Notes: generated by a model not told the origin, from the letters alone. A DNA stretch of 28,035 nt from an uncultured Bacteroidales bacterium (GCA_905210435.1 CAJLWO010000035.1:1-28035), one strand, 5' to 3'; positions 6,366-15,004 are shown, counted from the first letter of the stretch. Program-made: numbers and translations.

Positions 6366-8414
6366 TCAGATTTTACCGATGAATTTGAGGACTTGTTCGG
6401 TTATGTTCTGCGGTGTGAAACCGAATTTTTCGTCGAGCACTTTGTAGGGGGCTGAGGCTCCGAAGCGGCTCATGCCGAATACTTTGCCTTTGGTGCCTAC
6501 GACGCTTTGAAGCGTTGCGGGGAGGCCGGCAGTGAGACCGAAGCGGGGTACGTTGCGGGGCAGCACGCTGTCTTTGTATTCCTGAGTCTGCTCTTCGAAG
6601 AGGCCGATAGAGGGGAGGGATACGACGCGCGAAGGAACGCCGCCGGCTTCGAGAAGCACGGCAACCTCGCACAGCAGCGATACCTCCGAGCCGTTGCCGA
6701 GCAGTACGACCTGCGGGTAGGGAGTATCCATCACCACATAACCGCCGCGACGTGTGCCTTGCGCTTCCTCATAGCGGCTTGAAGTCACTGCGGGGAGGTC
6801 CTTGATATCCTGGCGGGAGAGGATGAGGGCGGTGGGGGTATCGTTGTTTTCCATCGCCATTTCCCATGCCACGGTTGTCTCGGCCGAGTCGGCGGGGCGG
6901 AGTACGAGCATCGAGGGCTTGCCTGAGAAATTGCGTACCTGCTCCATGAGGCGGATCTGCGCTTCCTGCTCGATAGGCTCGTGGGTCGGGCCGTCTTCGC
7001 CTACGCGGAATGCATCGTGTGTCCAGATATATTTTACGGGAAGCTCCATAAGTGCCGACATGCGTACTGCGGGCTTCATATAGTCGGAGAATACGAAGAA
7101 TGTGCCGCAGGCTTCGTGCATGCCGCCGTGGAGCGCGATACCGTTCATCACGGCAGCCATGGTCAGTTCGGCCACACCTGCGTGGAGGAATCCGCCCGAG
7201 AAATCGCCGGGAAGGAGTGCACCGGTCTTTTTGAGGAATGCGTCGGTCTTGTCAGAGTTGGCGAGGTCGGCGCTCGATACAATCATGTTGTGTACTTTTT
7301 CGGCGAGAGCTGCGAGCACGTTGGCCGAAGCCGTACGTGTGGCCTGGTCGGCCTTATGCACGATGGCGGCATAGTCGATTTCGGGGAGCTTGCCTGCGAT
7401 GTAACCGGCGAGCACTTCGGCGCGGTCGGGATTGCCGGCAGCCCATTCGTGTTCCTCCTCCCGGCGTTGCATTACAATCTTGCGGAGTTCCTCGTTGCGG
7501 GCTTCGTAGAGCGCTTTGGAGTCCTCCCATATCTCGAAGGGATTGTCGGGATTGCCGCCGAGATGTTTTACAGTGGCCGCATAGTCACCGCCACCCGATT
7601 TGCTGATGGGATTGCCGTGGGTGGAGCACCGGCCTTCAAACGATGTGCCGTCGGCTTTGACGATGCCTTTGCCCATCACGGTATGGCCGATGATGAGTGT
7701 CGGTTTTGCAGTCTCGGCGATGGCTGTCTCGAGGGCTGAAGATATTTCGTCGGCATCGTTGCCGTTGATTTCAAGCACGTTCCATCCCCATGCGCGGTAT
7801 TTGGCCGCGTAGTCCTCTTTGGTGACGGCATCGACGTTGGTGGAGAGCTGCACGTCGTTGCAGTCGTAGAACATGATGAGATTGTGGAGACCGAGGTAGC
7901 CGGCGAGACGTCCGGCGCCCTGCGATATTTCCTCCTGGATACCGCCGTCGGAGATGAAGGCGTAGGTCTTGTGCTCGACCACTTTACCGAACCGGGCAGC
8001 GAGGAAACGCTCGGCTATGGCGCAGCCTACAGCCATCGTGTGGCCCTGTCCGAGGGGGCCGGATGTGTTTTCGACGCCGCGTTCGGGGTCGACTTCGGGG
8101 TGACCGGGAGTGACACTTCCCCACTGGCGGAACTGTTCGAGCTCGGCAAGGGTATATTTTCCGGTAAGGGCGAGAGTGGCGTAGAGCATCGTCGACATGT
8201 GACCCGGGTCGAGGAAGAAGCGGTCGCGGGCAAACCATGTCGGGTCGTCGGGGTCGGTAACAAGATATTTCGAGTAAAGCACGTTGATGAAGTCGGCACC
8301 GCCCATGGCGCCTCCGGGGTGACCGGATTTCGCTTTCTCGACCATCGAAGCGCAGAGCACGCGGATATTGTCGGCTACTCGCTCAAGAGTTTTCTTATCG
8401 GAATTCATTGTCAA
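6366..8414 (-). CDS. tkt: Transketolase
   Basis: A 682-residue thiamine-diphosphate enzyme of the non-oxidative pentose phosphate pathway; it moves two-carbon ketol units between sugar phosphates in the cytoplasm. Visible motifs: the substrate histidine in AKSGHPGGAMGG (28-39), DPGHMSTMLYATL, TPGHPE followed by GPLGQGH (119-125), the ThDP/metal region ISDGGIQEEIS (154-164) through YDCNDVQLS, and the C-terminal EDGPTHEPIEQ and LRPAD blocks. The length is normal for the family. The first two methionines are three codons apart (MTMNSD), so 8414 or 8408 may be the start. Oriented with the sugar permease gene upstream but separated from it by a terminator, so it is probably transcribed alone. No ribose-5-phosphate isomerase gene follows. 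Confidence 0.97.
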   Translation of the reverse strand: MTMNSDKKTLERVADNIRVLCASMVEKAKSGHPGGAMGGADFINVLYSKYLVTDPDDPTWFARDRFFLDPGHMSTMLYATLALTGKYTLAELEQFRQWGSVTPGHPEVDPERGVENTSGPLGQGHTMAVGCAIAERFLAARFGKVVEHKTYAFISDGGIQEEISQGAGRLAGYLGLHNLIMFYDCNDVQLSTNVDAVTKEDYAAKYRAWGWNVLEINGNDADEISSALETAIAETAKPTLIIGHTVMGKGIVKADGTSFEGRCSTHGNPISKSGGGDYAATVKHLGGNPDNPFEIWEDSKALYEARNEELRKIVMQRREEEHEWAAGNPDRAEVLAGYIAGKLPEIDYAAIVHKADQATRTASANVLAALAEKVHNMIVSSADLANSDKTDAFLKKTGALLPGDFSGGFLHAGVAELTMAAVMNGIALHGGMHEACGTFFVFSDYMKPAVRMSALMELPVKYIWTHDAFRVGEDGPTHEPIEQEAQIRLMEQVRNFSGKPSMLVLRPADSAETTVAWEMAMENNDTPTALILSRQDIKDLPAVTSSRYEEAQGTRRGGYVVMDTPYPQVVLLGNGSEVSLLCEVAVLLEAGGVPSRVVSLPSIGLFEEQTQEYKDSVLPRNVPRFGLTAGLPATLQSVVGTKGKVFGMSRFGASAPYKVLDEKFGFTPQNITEQVLKFIGKI

Positions 8415-8472
8415 TGGTGTATTATGTTATATAAATATTTGTAACGTGAACGATGTGAATTCTTTCACATTA

Positions 8473-8480
8473 CAAATGTA
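8473..8480 (-). promoter_or_regulatory. Probable -7 element for tkt
   Basis: On the minus strand TACATTTG matches the TAnnTTTG element and lies about 60 bases before the tkt start. No TTTG is found at the ideal distance upstream, so this is a partial promoter call. Confidence 0.45.
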
Positions 8481-8528
8481 CGTAATTTTTTTAACAAACA
8501 GCGCAGTATAGGGTTCAAATAATATGAG

Positions 8529-8558
8529 ACGGGTCGCGACAATGATATCGCGACCCGT
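8529..8558 (-). terminator. Hairpin terminator after the sugar permease gene
   Basis: An 11-pair stem ACGGGTCGCGA (8529-8539) / TCGCGACCCGT (8548-8558), 24 bases after the permease stop. The minus-strand tail is only moderately T-rich (CTCATATTATTTG). Confidence 0.65.
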
Positions 8559-8581
8559 TATTGTATAGCTGTCAGACTTTA

Positions 8582-10168
8582 TCAGTCGACAGGGATGTTC
8601 TTGTTGACGTTCTTGCAGCCGATGAAAGCGTAGTAGAACAGATAGAGCAACATGGCGATGACGAGCCAGTAGCTGCCCATGTAGCCGAGAGAGGGCGCAA
8701 GCAGGTTGTGCTGCACGAGAGGCATGATACCGCCGCCGACCACAAGCATCATGAAGATACCTGAAGCCTGCTCGGTGTATTTGCCGAGACCTTCGACGGC
8801 AAGGTTGAAGATACCGCCCCACATGAGCGACGTGCACAGACCGCAGATGATGAGGAATATGGCGCTGAGGGGGATGGTGGGAGTCTCAAGCATCTTGGGA
8901 GCGTCCTCGGCTTTGACCTTTGCCTGTTTCCAAAGCTCCTCCTTGAGGTTGATTTCTTTCTGAGACTCGGGATGAACGTATTTTTCGCTCCATTCGAAAT
9001 CGGCGGGATTGTTCTTGAACTCTTCGATGGCCGAAGTAGGCAGGCCTACGTTGGTCAGGATATATTCGGTCTTGGCATCGGGGTCGTAGATGAATTTGGG
9101 CACTTCGATACGGCTTGTCTTGGGTATCATGATGGCGATGAAGATGAGGATTGCGCCTACGCCCGATACGGTCAGAAGCTGTGCGCGGGTGGATATTTTG
9201 CCGGAGATGGCACCCGAAGCGATACGGCCAACGAGCATGAGCAGCCAGTATACCATCACGATAGCACCGCCGATTGCGGCACCGTTGACGAGGATACCTG
9301 CGCCCGATTCGATACCTGAGTCTGAGAGGTAGAAGTTGAGTTCGGCGGGGATGCCGATTTCAATACCTACATAGAAGAAGATACCGATGGCGCCGAGCAC
9401 GAAGTGACGGAAATTCCAGGGTGAATGCTCGAATTTGAGGGGAGCTTTGCCGGCTGCGGCGTCGGCTTTGGCGCGTTCGAGAGCGGGCTCGGGGATACGT
9501 GCCATAGAGATGATGAGGTAAGAGATGGCGAACACGGCCATGCCGATGAAGAGGAGGGGAGCTACGTCGCCCATCGAAGTCTCGGAGGTGACAGTGCCGA
9601 TAAGCGCACCTACGAGCATCGGGGTGAGAGAGCCTGCGAGTGAGTTGAGCGACGAACCGGTCTGAAGCAGCTGATTGCCTTTCTTGCCGCCGCCGCCGAG
9701 AATGTTGAGCATCGGGTTGACAACGGTGTTGAGCATACATACGCAGAAACCGCAGATGAATGCGCCGATGAGGTAGACGAAGAGGTTGAGGGTGACGGGC
9801 ATGTCGACGGTCTTGGTTACGCCGAGATAGTTTTCTTCAGTAACGGAGGTTGAGAAAACGGCGATGTCAGCGCCGAACACGCTGCTGAGGTACTGTACAC
9901 CGAGGCCTACGAAACCGAGCACGAGGGCCAGAAGGGCGGTTTTCTTGTAGCCGACGCGGGCAAGCATCTTGCCTGCGGGTATACCCATGAAGAGGTAAGC
10001 GGCGAAGTTCATAAGGTTGCCGAGCATGCCGGCCCAGGGGTACTGGTTGCCCCAGATGTTACCGAACGGCGCTGCCATGTTGGTAACAAACGAAATCATG
10101 GCAAAGAGGAACATCATCGTGATTATGGGCACGAGATTGCGTTTGCCTGTAGCTGTGTTTGATGACAT
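8582..10168 (-). CDS. FucP/FHS-type sugar:proton MFS transporter with large loop insertion
   Basis: A 528-residue inner-membrane permease of the fucose-galactose-glucose/H+ symporter branch of the major facilitator superfamily. About twelve hydrophobic helices are visible. NMAAPFGNIWG followed by AYLFMGIPAGKMLARVGYKK near the N-terminus, and the helix with FFYVGIEIGIPAELNFYL (264-281), fit this branch. Typical members have about 400-440 residues. The excess is in a hydrophilic loop at about 97-125 and, mainly, a charged 80-residue insertion at about 350-432 (KTSRIEVPK to LETPTI) between two C-terminal helices. The sugar is not predictable; the transketolase next door fits a role in sugar catabolism. 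A -7 element lies about 120 bases upstream. Confidence 0.87.
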   Translation of the reverse strand: MSSNTATGKRNLVPIITMMFLFAMISFVTNMAAPFGNIWGNQYPWAGMLGNLMNFAAYLFMGIPAGKMLARVGYKKTALLALVLGFVGLGVQYLSSVFGADIAVFSTSVTEENYLGVTKTVDMPVTLNLFVYLIGAFICGFCVCMLNTVVNPMLNILGGGGKKGNQLLQTGSSLNSLAGSLTPMLVGALIGTVTSETSMGDVAPLLFIGMAVFAISYLIISMARIPEPALERAKADAAAGKAPLKFEHSPWNFRHFVLGAIGIFFYVGIEIGIPAELNFYLSDSGIESGAGILVNGAAIGGAIVMVYWLLMLVGRIASGAISGKISTRAQLLTVSGVGAILIFIAIMIPKTSRIEVPKFIYDPDAKTEYILTNVGLPTSAIEEFKNNPADFEWSEKYVHPESQKEINLKEELWKQAKVKAEDAPKMLETPTIPLSAIFLIICGLCTSLMWGGIFNLAVEGLGKYTEQASGIFMMLVVGGGIMPLVQHNLLAPSLGYMGSYWLVIAMLLYLFYYAFIGCKNVNKNIPVD

Positions 10169-10285
10169 TAGTGAATTAGTTTTATGGATTAGTTATTATA
10201 GAAAAATCCTTTTAAGGTAATCGGTCGGTACGTGAGATTTAAGAGTGTTCCGGTTGATTTCCATTGCGGATTTATATATCCAATG

Positions 10286-10293
10286 CAAAGATA
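10286..10293 (-). promoter_or_regulatory. Probable -7 element for the sugar permease gene
   Basis: The minus strand reads TATCTTTG here, an exact TAnnTTTG match, with an AT-rich upstream and no clear TTTG at 19-21 bases. It predicts a leader of about 110 bases. Apart from this and the 9-base repeats at 10400-10442, I see nothing in the gap 10169-10487. Confidence 0.5.
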
Positions 10294-10399
10294 AAATTTT
10301 TTAATGTGAATTATTGAAAAATTTGTATCATTTTTGGAAAAAAATGCAGAATGGGGCGGGGAGAGCGGAATGTTGGAGAGGGCGTAGCTGATTGGCAGC

Positions 10400-10442
10400 G
10401 TCGGACTTGTCAGACTTGTCAGACAGGTCGGACATGTCCGAC
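10400..10442. repeat. Tandem 9-base repeat ending in a 16-base palindrome
   Basis: Units GTCGGACTT, GTCAGACTT, GTCAGACAG, GTCGGACAT, then GTCCGAC. The last two units form the perfect palindrome GTCGGACATGTCCGAC. It reads as a serine-aspartate-leucine-rich peptide in one frame, but there is no gene. It lies 45 bases past the yggS stop and may act as its transcript end. I recall similar GTCNGAC strings as common intergenic repeats in Bacteroidales; this was not checked. Confidence 0.75.
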
Positions 10443-10487
10443 GAGATGATGTGGCCGCGGAGTCGCAGTCGCAGGGAACAGCCGGCG

Positions 10488-11162
10488 TCAGTATTCGCGG
10501 GCGCCGAATATGGCGGTGCCTACGCGCACGAGGTTGGAGCCTTGAGCTATGGCTATGTCGCGGTCGTCGCTCATGCCCATGCTGAGTATGTCAAATCCGC
10601 GCAGACCGAGCGAAGCGTCGTTGCGTATCCTGTCGTAGCATGCGGCTATGGCGGCAAAGTCGGCGGTGATGCGGGCTGTGTCGTCGGTGTTGGAGGCCAT
10701 GCCCATGAGTCCGCAGATATGGGTGGCCTGCAGCGACTCGAAGCGGCGTCCGGTGAAATAGTCGTCGAGCTCTTCGACGGAGAAACCGAATTTTGTCTCC
10801 TCACGGGCCACATGGAGCTGTAGAAGAACGCGGGTGGTGACGCCGGCACGTAAGGATTCCTTATCGATGAGGTCGAGCAGCCGCTCGGTGTCGACGCTTT
10901 CGATGAGCGCTACTTTACCGATGAGCTGGCGCACCTTGTTGGTCTGCAGATGGCCGATGAAGTGCCACTCCACGTCGGAGGGCATCTGGGGCTGTTTGGC
11001 AAGAAGTTCCTGCACACGGCTTTCACCGAACCGGCGCTGACCGGCGTCGTAGGCTACGCGGAGCGCTTCGACGGGGTGGAATTTTGAAACAGCGACGAGG
11101 CCGACGCCTTCAGGTATGGAGCGCCGGACCTCGTCGAGTTGCTTTGCCACATGGGTATACAT
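10488..11162 (-). CDS. yggS: YggS family pyridoxal phosphate homeostasis protein
   Basis: A 224-residue cytoplasmic protein with a single alanine-racemase-like TIM barrel that binds pyridoxal 5'-phosphate without known catalysis and buffers vitamin B6. The PLP lysine is K27 in VAVSKFHP. Further family blocks: FGESRVQE, the signature WHFIGHLQTNK, GLMGMA, LSMGMSDD (phosphate binding) and VRVGTAIFG near the end. The length is normal. It starts 6 bases after the DUF4494 stop and is clearly co-transcribed with it. Confidence 0.95.
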   Translation of the reverse strand: MYTHVAKQLDEVRRSIPEGVGLVAVSKFHPVEALRVAYDAGQRRFGESRVQELLAKQPQMPSDVEWHFIGHLQTNKVRQLIGKVALIESVDTERLLDLIDKESLRAGVTTRVLLQLHVAREETKFGFSVEELDDYFTGRRFESLQATHICGLMGMASNTDDTARITADFAAIAACYDRIRNDASLGLRGFDILSMGMSDDRDIAIAQGSNLVRVGTAIFGAREY

Positions 11163-11168
11163 GCCGGG

Positions 11169-11621
11169 TTATTCTTTGGGTTTTGAGTCATCGCCCAGTT
11201 TCACCTTGTAGACGTCGAGTATCGGAGTCTCGGTGATTGACACGATTTCGTAGTCGGCCATCGTCGATTTCATCTCGTCGATGAAGTGCTCGAGAGCGCC
11301 TTTGAAGTCGCTTGCTGCGACAAGGATAAGCGAGTTGGATTTCTTCTCCTGGGCGGTTTTCTCGTCGATGGTGATGAACGCCACCTTTGCGAGATACCAT
11401 TTGTCGGCTGAGTCGTCCCAGAAAATTTCGGCGATTTTCGTGCGTTTCACGGCCGAAACCGAAAATTCGCCGGAGATAAACGGGGTTATCTCCTCGATGA
11501 TGCGTGACTCGGCTTCGGTGAAAGTCAGTGCGTCGACAAGGAAGGTGTCGTTGACTTTTTTCTCGATGCCGTTTTCCATTATTTTGCGGTAAGCTACCTT
11601 ACATTCAAACCAGTTTGCCAT
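11169..11621 (-). CDS. DUF4494 family protein
   Basis: A 150-residue cytoplasmic protein typical of Bacteroidota, function unknown. It starts MANWFECKVAYRKI and contains the family core KKVNDTFLVDALTFTEAE followed by EEITPFISGEFSV, then a second half ending MADYEIVSITETPILDVY. I start it at 11621 rather than at the in-frame ATG at 11789, because a consensus minus-strand promoter lies at 11652-11682, inside the longer frame. It is the first gene of a two-gene transcript with yggS; a link to B6 metabolism would be guesswork. Confidence 0.87.
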   Translation of the reverse strand: MANWFECKVAYRKIMENGIEKKVNDTFLVDALTFTEAESRIIEEITPFISGEFSVSAVKRTKIAEIFWDDSADKWYLAKVAFITIDEKTAQEKKSNSLILVAASDFKGALEHFIDEMKSTMADYEIVSITETPILDVYKVKLGDDSKPKE

Positions 11622-11651
11622 AGGTGTATTTCTTTTAAAATTTTTGCGAAA

Positions 11652-11682
11652 CAAAGGTAGTGAGATTTCACGATACGGCAAA
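11652..11682 (-). promoter_or_regulatory. Consensus promoter for DUF4494-yggS
   Basis: On the minus strand: TTTG (11682-11679), 19 bases, TACCTTTG (11659-11652). An exact consensus match. It leaves a leader of about 25 bases and fixes the start of the DUF4494 gene. Confidence 0.85.
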
Positions 11683-11812
11683 CTGTAAGGTTGAAAAATC
11701 AGTCTGCTGCCGCGTCGGCTTGTGATTTTTTTTGAGCATGGTGTAATATTTTGGCGCAAAAGTTTGTTATATTTAATATATTTTTGCAATTTGCAGTTAT
11801 GAAAGAAAAGTT

Positions 11813-12046
11813 ATGAGTGGGATAATGAATTTGCCGGGCCGCATAGTTCGATTTTATGCCGACGGATTCCGGTCGATGACAATAGGCAGGAAGCTGTGGG
11901 CTATCATAATCATAAAACTGATTGTGATATTCGGAGTGCTGAAACTGTTTTTCTTCCCCGATATGCTCAAGAGCAGGTACGACACTGACGAAGCCCGTGC
12001 CGAGGCCGTGCGGAGTGCGCTTACCGAGCCGATTGGCCGGCCATGA
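11813..12046 (+). CDS. DUF4492 family small membrane protein
   Basis: A 77-residue protein with one predicted transmembrane helix (WAIIIIKLIVIFGVLKLFFF, about 29-48) preceded by a basic amphipathic stretch (GRIVRFYADGFRSMTIGRK). An acidic and basic soluble tail follows. It matches the DUF4492 family, which I know from the position directly before cydA in Bacteroidota. The gene ends 44 bases before cydA in the same direction. ATG codons at 11813 and 11825 both fit; the purine-rich AAAGAAAAG stretch favours the first. Size and topology resemble small subunits of bd oxidases (CydX, CydS), so an accessory subunit role is a reasonable hypothesis, but it is unproven. Confidence 0.85.
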   Translation: MSGIMNLPGRIVRFYADGFRSMTIGRKLWAIIIIKLIVIFGVLKLFFFPDMLKSRYDTDEARAEAVRSALTEPIGRP

Positions 12047-12090
12047 CCTCTTTTGATTCATTTATAAAAATCAATAAACAATAAATTACC

Positions 12091-13668
12091 ATGGATGAAC
12101 TTATTAACGTAGTGGATTGGTCGAGATGGCAGTTTGCGCTGACCGCCATTGTCCACTGGCTGTTTGTGCCGCTGACGATAGGCTTGTCGCTGATTATCGG
12201 CATAATGGAGACGGCTTATTTCCGTACGCGCAATGAAAAGTGGCGGCGTATCACAAAATTCTGGATGACACTGTTCGGCATCAATTTCGCGTGTGGTGTC
12301 GCCACGGGACTGATACTGGAGTTTGAGTTCGGCACAAACTGGTCGAATTATTCATGGTTTGTGGGCGATATATTCGGCGCTCCGCTCGCCATCGAGGGTA
12401 TTGTGGCGTTTTTCCTCGAGTCGACATTCATAGCCGTGATGTTCTTCGGGTGGAAGAGGGTAAGCCCCGGTTTCCATCTGGCGGCCACGTGGCTTACCGC
12501 TATCGGTGTGGCATTGTCGGCGTTGTGGATACTCGTGGCCAACGCGTGGATGCAGTATCCGGCAGGCATGGAATTCGATCCGGAGCAGATGCGCAATGTC
12601 ATGGTGAGTTTCAAGGATGTGGTGCTCTCGCCGGTGGCTGTCAACAAGTTCTTCCACACGGTGCTCAGCGGATGGGTGCTCGGCGCGGTGTTCGTAGTCG
12701 GCGTGAGCTGCTGGCTGCTGCTCAAGAAGCGCAACCGCGATTTCGCCCTGAAGTCGATAAAGGTGGCCGGCGCGGTAGGTCTGGCCGGCATCGTGCTGAC
12801 GATGTGGACCGGCGACGGCTCGGCTGTGCAGGTATCGAAATACCAGCCCATGAAACTTGCCGCTATGGAAGGCCTTTACTCCGGTTCGGAGGGACAGAGC
12901 CTCGTGGCGTTCGGTATCATTAATCCCGATAAACAGCCTCTTGACGATCAGAAAGCTATCCATGCCGAGATAAGCATACCGAAGGGACTGTCGCTGCTCG
13001 CCAAGCATGACATCAATGCCTTCGTGCCGGGTATTGACGACCTAATACGCGGATATGCCGTCAATGCCGAGGGTGACACCGTATATAAAGATGTGTCATA
13101 CGCGCGACGCATCGAAATGGGGCGCACGGCTCAGCAGGCGCTACGCGATTACGGGGTGGCGCTTGAAAAGGGTGACACCGCCGCCATGCAGGCCGCGCAA
13201 AGTGTAATCGACAGTAATTTCAAATATTTCGGCTACGGCTATCTCAGCGCGCCTGAAGATGCCGTGCCGCCGGTGGCCGTGTCGTTCTACTCGTTCCGCG
13301 TGATGGTTATGGCGGGAGGTTACCTGTTGCTGTTCTTCCTCGTTGTGGCGTGGGCTTCGTGGCGGCGGAAGGTCAATCTGCTCGACAACAAATGGTTCTG
13401 CGCGCTCGGACTGCTTACAATACCCGTGGTGTGGATATGCAGCGAGGCGGGCTGGGTGCTCGCCGAAGTGGGTCGCCAGCCGTGGACAATTGAGGGGTTG
13501 CTACCCGTCAATGCCGCCGTATCGTCGATTTCGGCCGGTTCGGTGCAGACCACATTCTGGATGTTTGTGGTGATATTCACCGCGTTGCTCGTGGCTGAGA
13601 TAAGCATTATGGTGCGTCATATCCGCCGCAAGGCCGTTACCGACCTGCTCAACGGCCCCGAGAAATAA
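12091..13668 (+). CDS. cydA: Cytochrome bd ubiquinol oxidase subunit I
   Basis: A 525-residue haem-bearing subunit of the high-affinity bd quinol oxidase in the inner membrane, which reduces oxygen to water. In Bacteroidales it serves microaerobic respiration and oxygen scavenging. Conserved features: SRWQFALTAIVHWLFVPLTI with the b595 ligand H22, the quinol-side region GAPLAIEGIVAFFLEST with E102 and E110, the b558 ligand H189 in NKFFHTVLSGWVLG, MWTGDGSAVQV, the b558 methionine region RVMVMAGG, and the signature VGRQPWTI. The hydrophilic Q-loop (about residues 260-400) carries a Bacteroidota-type insert. It is followed by cydB after 35 bases. Confidence 0.97.
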   Translation: MDELINVVDWSRWQFALTAIVHWLFVPLTIGLSLIIGIMETAYFRTRNEKWRRITKFWMTLFGINFACGVATGLILEFEFGTNWSNYSWFVGDIFGAPLAIEGIVAFFLESTFIAVMFFGWKRVSPGFHLAATWLTAIGVALSALWILVANAWMQYPAGMEFDPEQMRNVMVSFKDVVLSPVAVNKFFHTVLSGWVLGAVFVVGVSCWLLLKKRNRDFALKSIKVAGAVGLAGIVLTMWTGDGSAVQVSKYQPMKLAAMEGLYSGSEGQSLVAFGIINPDKQPLDDQKAIHAEISIPKGLSLLAKHDINAFVPGIDDLIRGYAVNAEGDTVYKDVSYARRIEMGRTAQQALRDYGVALEKGDTAAMQAAQSVIDSNFKYFGYGYLSAPEDAVPPVAVSFYSFRVMVMAGGYLLLFFLVVAWASWRRKVNLLDNKWFCALGLLTIPVVWICSEAGWVLAEVGRQPWTIEGLLPVNAAVSSISAGSVQTTFWMFVVIFTALLVAEISIMVRHIRRKAVTDLLNGPEK

Positions 13669-13703
13669 CCCTCATTAAATTAAATACTTAAAACTTCTGA
13701 CTC

Positions 13704-14837
13704 ATGGAAGCTCTTCAATCATACTGGTGGTTTCTGATTTCACTCCTCGGGGCGCTGTTGGTGTTCCTGCTGTTCGTACAGGGAGGTCAGACACTGTTGT
13801 TCTGCTCGCAGTCGAGCATGGCACGAAATCTGAAGGTCAATTCTCTCGGCCGCAAATGGGAACTTACGTATACTACGCTGGTAGTGTTCGGCGGGGCGTT
13901 CTTCGCCTCGTTCCCGCTGTTCTATTCCACATGTTTCGGGGGAGCATACTGGCTGTGGATGCTGGTATTGCTCAGTTTCATCCTGCAGGCGGTCAGCTAC
14001 GAGTTCCGCCGCAAGCCGGGCAATCTGTTCGGCACGGGAGTGTATGACGCGTTCCTGTTTTTCAACGGCTGCGTCGGGTGCATACTTCTCGGTGTGGCTG
14101 TCGGCATGATGATATTCGGAGCCGATTTCACCATATCGAAAGGCAATATACTTGACGGCAGTCGTCCGGTGATTTCGGTGTGGAATCCGTCGCACGGACT
14201 GGAGGCTATATTTGACTGGCGCAATCTGCTGGTAGGATTTACCGTGCTGTTCCTTGCCCGCATGAATGCCGCGCTCTATTTCATGAACAATATCGAGGAG
14301 GGCACGCAGTTCAGGGCACGCCAGCGCAAGGCCGCCCTTGTCAACGGTGCGATATTCGTTGTGCTGTTTCTTGCGCTTGTGGCCGTGATATTCACCTCAA
14401 AAGGCTATGGATATGACGCTGCCGGCAAAATCAGCGTGGTTCCATATAAATATGCCGATAATCTCATGACATTATGGTGGTTCGGCTTTATTTTCCTCGC
14501 CGGAGTGGTGATGGTGCTTTACGGGCTTGGCAAGACAGCCGTGCGGTGCGTGTACAACCGTGGTATCTGGTGGACCGGCATCGGCACTGTGCTCGCTATT
14601 CTCGCGCTGCTTTGTCTCGTAGGCTACAACGATACGTCATATCTCCCCTCGGTCAGCGACCCGCAAAGCTCGCTGACAATACGCAACAGTTCGTCATCCT
14701 ATTTCACCCTCAAGGTTATGACGTGGGTATCGGTGCTCTCGCCGATAGTGATAGGCTATATATTCGTGGTATGGCGTAAACTGTCGAAACCCCCGTTGAC
14801 TCCGACTGAACTCGAGCACGAACACGACGCGTATTAG
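13704..14837 (+). CDS. cydB: Cytochrome bd ubiquinol oxidase subunit II
   Basis: A 377-residue integral membrane partner of CydA with about eight to nine hydrophobic helices. It starts EALQSYWWFLISLLGALLV and contains the family blocks FVQGGQTLLF, GRKWELTYTTLVVFGGAFFA, YEFRRKPGNLFGTGVYDAFL (substrate-side helix bundle) and ARMNAALYFMNN. The C-terminus is short and charged (HEHDAY). The second gene of the cyd pair; no cydC/cydD export genes are in the window. A hairpin pair lies 18 bases after the stop. Confidence 0.96.
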   Translation: MEALQSYWWFLISLLGALLVFLLFVQGGQTLLFCSQSSMARNLKVNSLGRKWELTYTTLVVFGGAFFASFPLFYSTCFGGAYWLWMLVLLSFILQAVSYEFRRKPGNLFGTGVYDAFLFFNGCVGCILLGVAVGMMIFGADFTISKGNILDGSRPVISVWNPSHGLEAIFDWRNLLVGFTVLFLARMNAALYFMNNIEEGTQFRARQRKAALVNGAIFVVLFLALVAVIFTSKGYGYDAAGKISVVPYKYADNLMTLWWFGFIFLAGVVMVLYGLGKTAVRCVYNRGIWWTGIGTVLAILALLCLVGYNDTSYLPSVSDPQSSLTIRNSSSSYFTLKVMTWVSVLSPIVIGYIFVVWRKLSKPPLTPTELEHEHDAY

Positions 14838-14854
14838 CGGACGTTTAAAACGGG

Positions 14855-14936
14855 GAATGGGGCGAGGGCATCCCGCCCTCGTGGTATTATTGCATTTTAG
14901 TAAATTACCACGGGGCGGGACGCCCCCGCTCCATTC
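14855..14936. repeat. REPIN-like double-hairpin element after cydB (element C)
   Basis: Two arms (14855-14886 and 14906-14936) are imperfect inverted copies, separated by 19 bases. Each arm also folds on itself: CGAGGGC/GCCCTCG (14863-14881) and GGGGCG/CGCCCC (14912-14926). Very GC-rich in an otherwise AT-rich gap. Same architecture as the elements at 1.3 and 16.7 kb but without their outer repeat. It may serve as the cydB terminator. Confidence 0.7.
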
Positions 14937-15004
14937 TGCTTCAATTGCGCTTTATTCAGTGTTGTGCAAGCAATCGTATAAATTACGACAACTCCGGTTG
15001 TAAA

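Noticed and set aside
6981..7739. 252-codon ORF antisense to transketolase, and similar long antisense ORFs over cydA, queA and truB
   Set aside because: They mirror codon-biased genes whose protein families are certain; compositions are unnatural and no promoters or starts support them.
10400..10442. Possible CRISPR-like repeats
   Set aside because: Units are 9 bases, directly adjacent, without spacers, and no cas genes are present.
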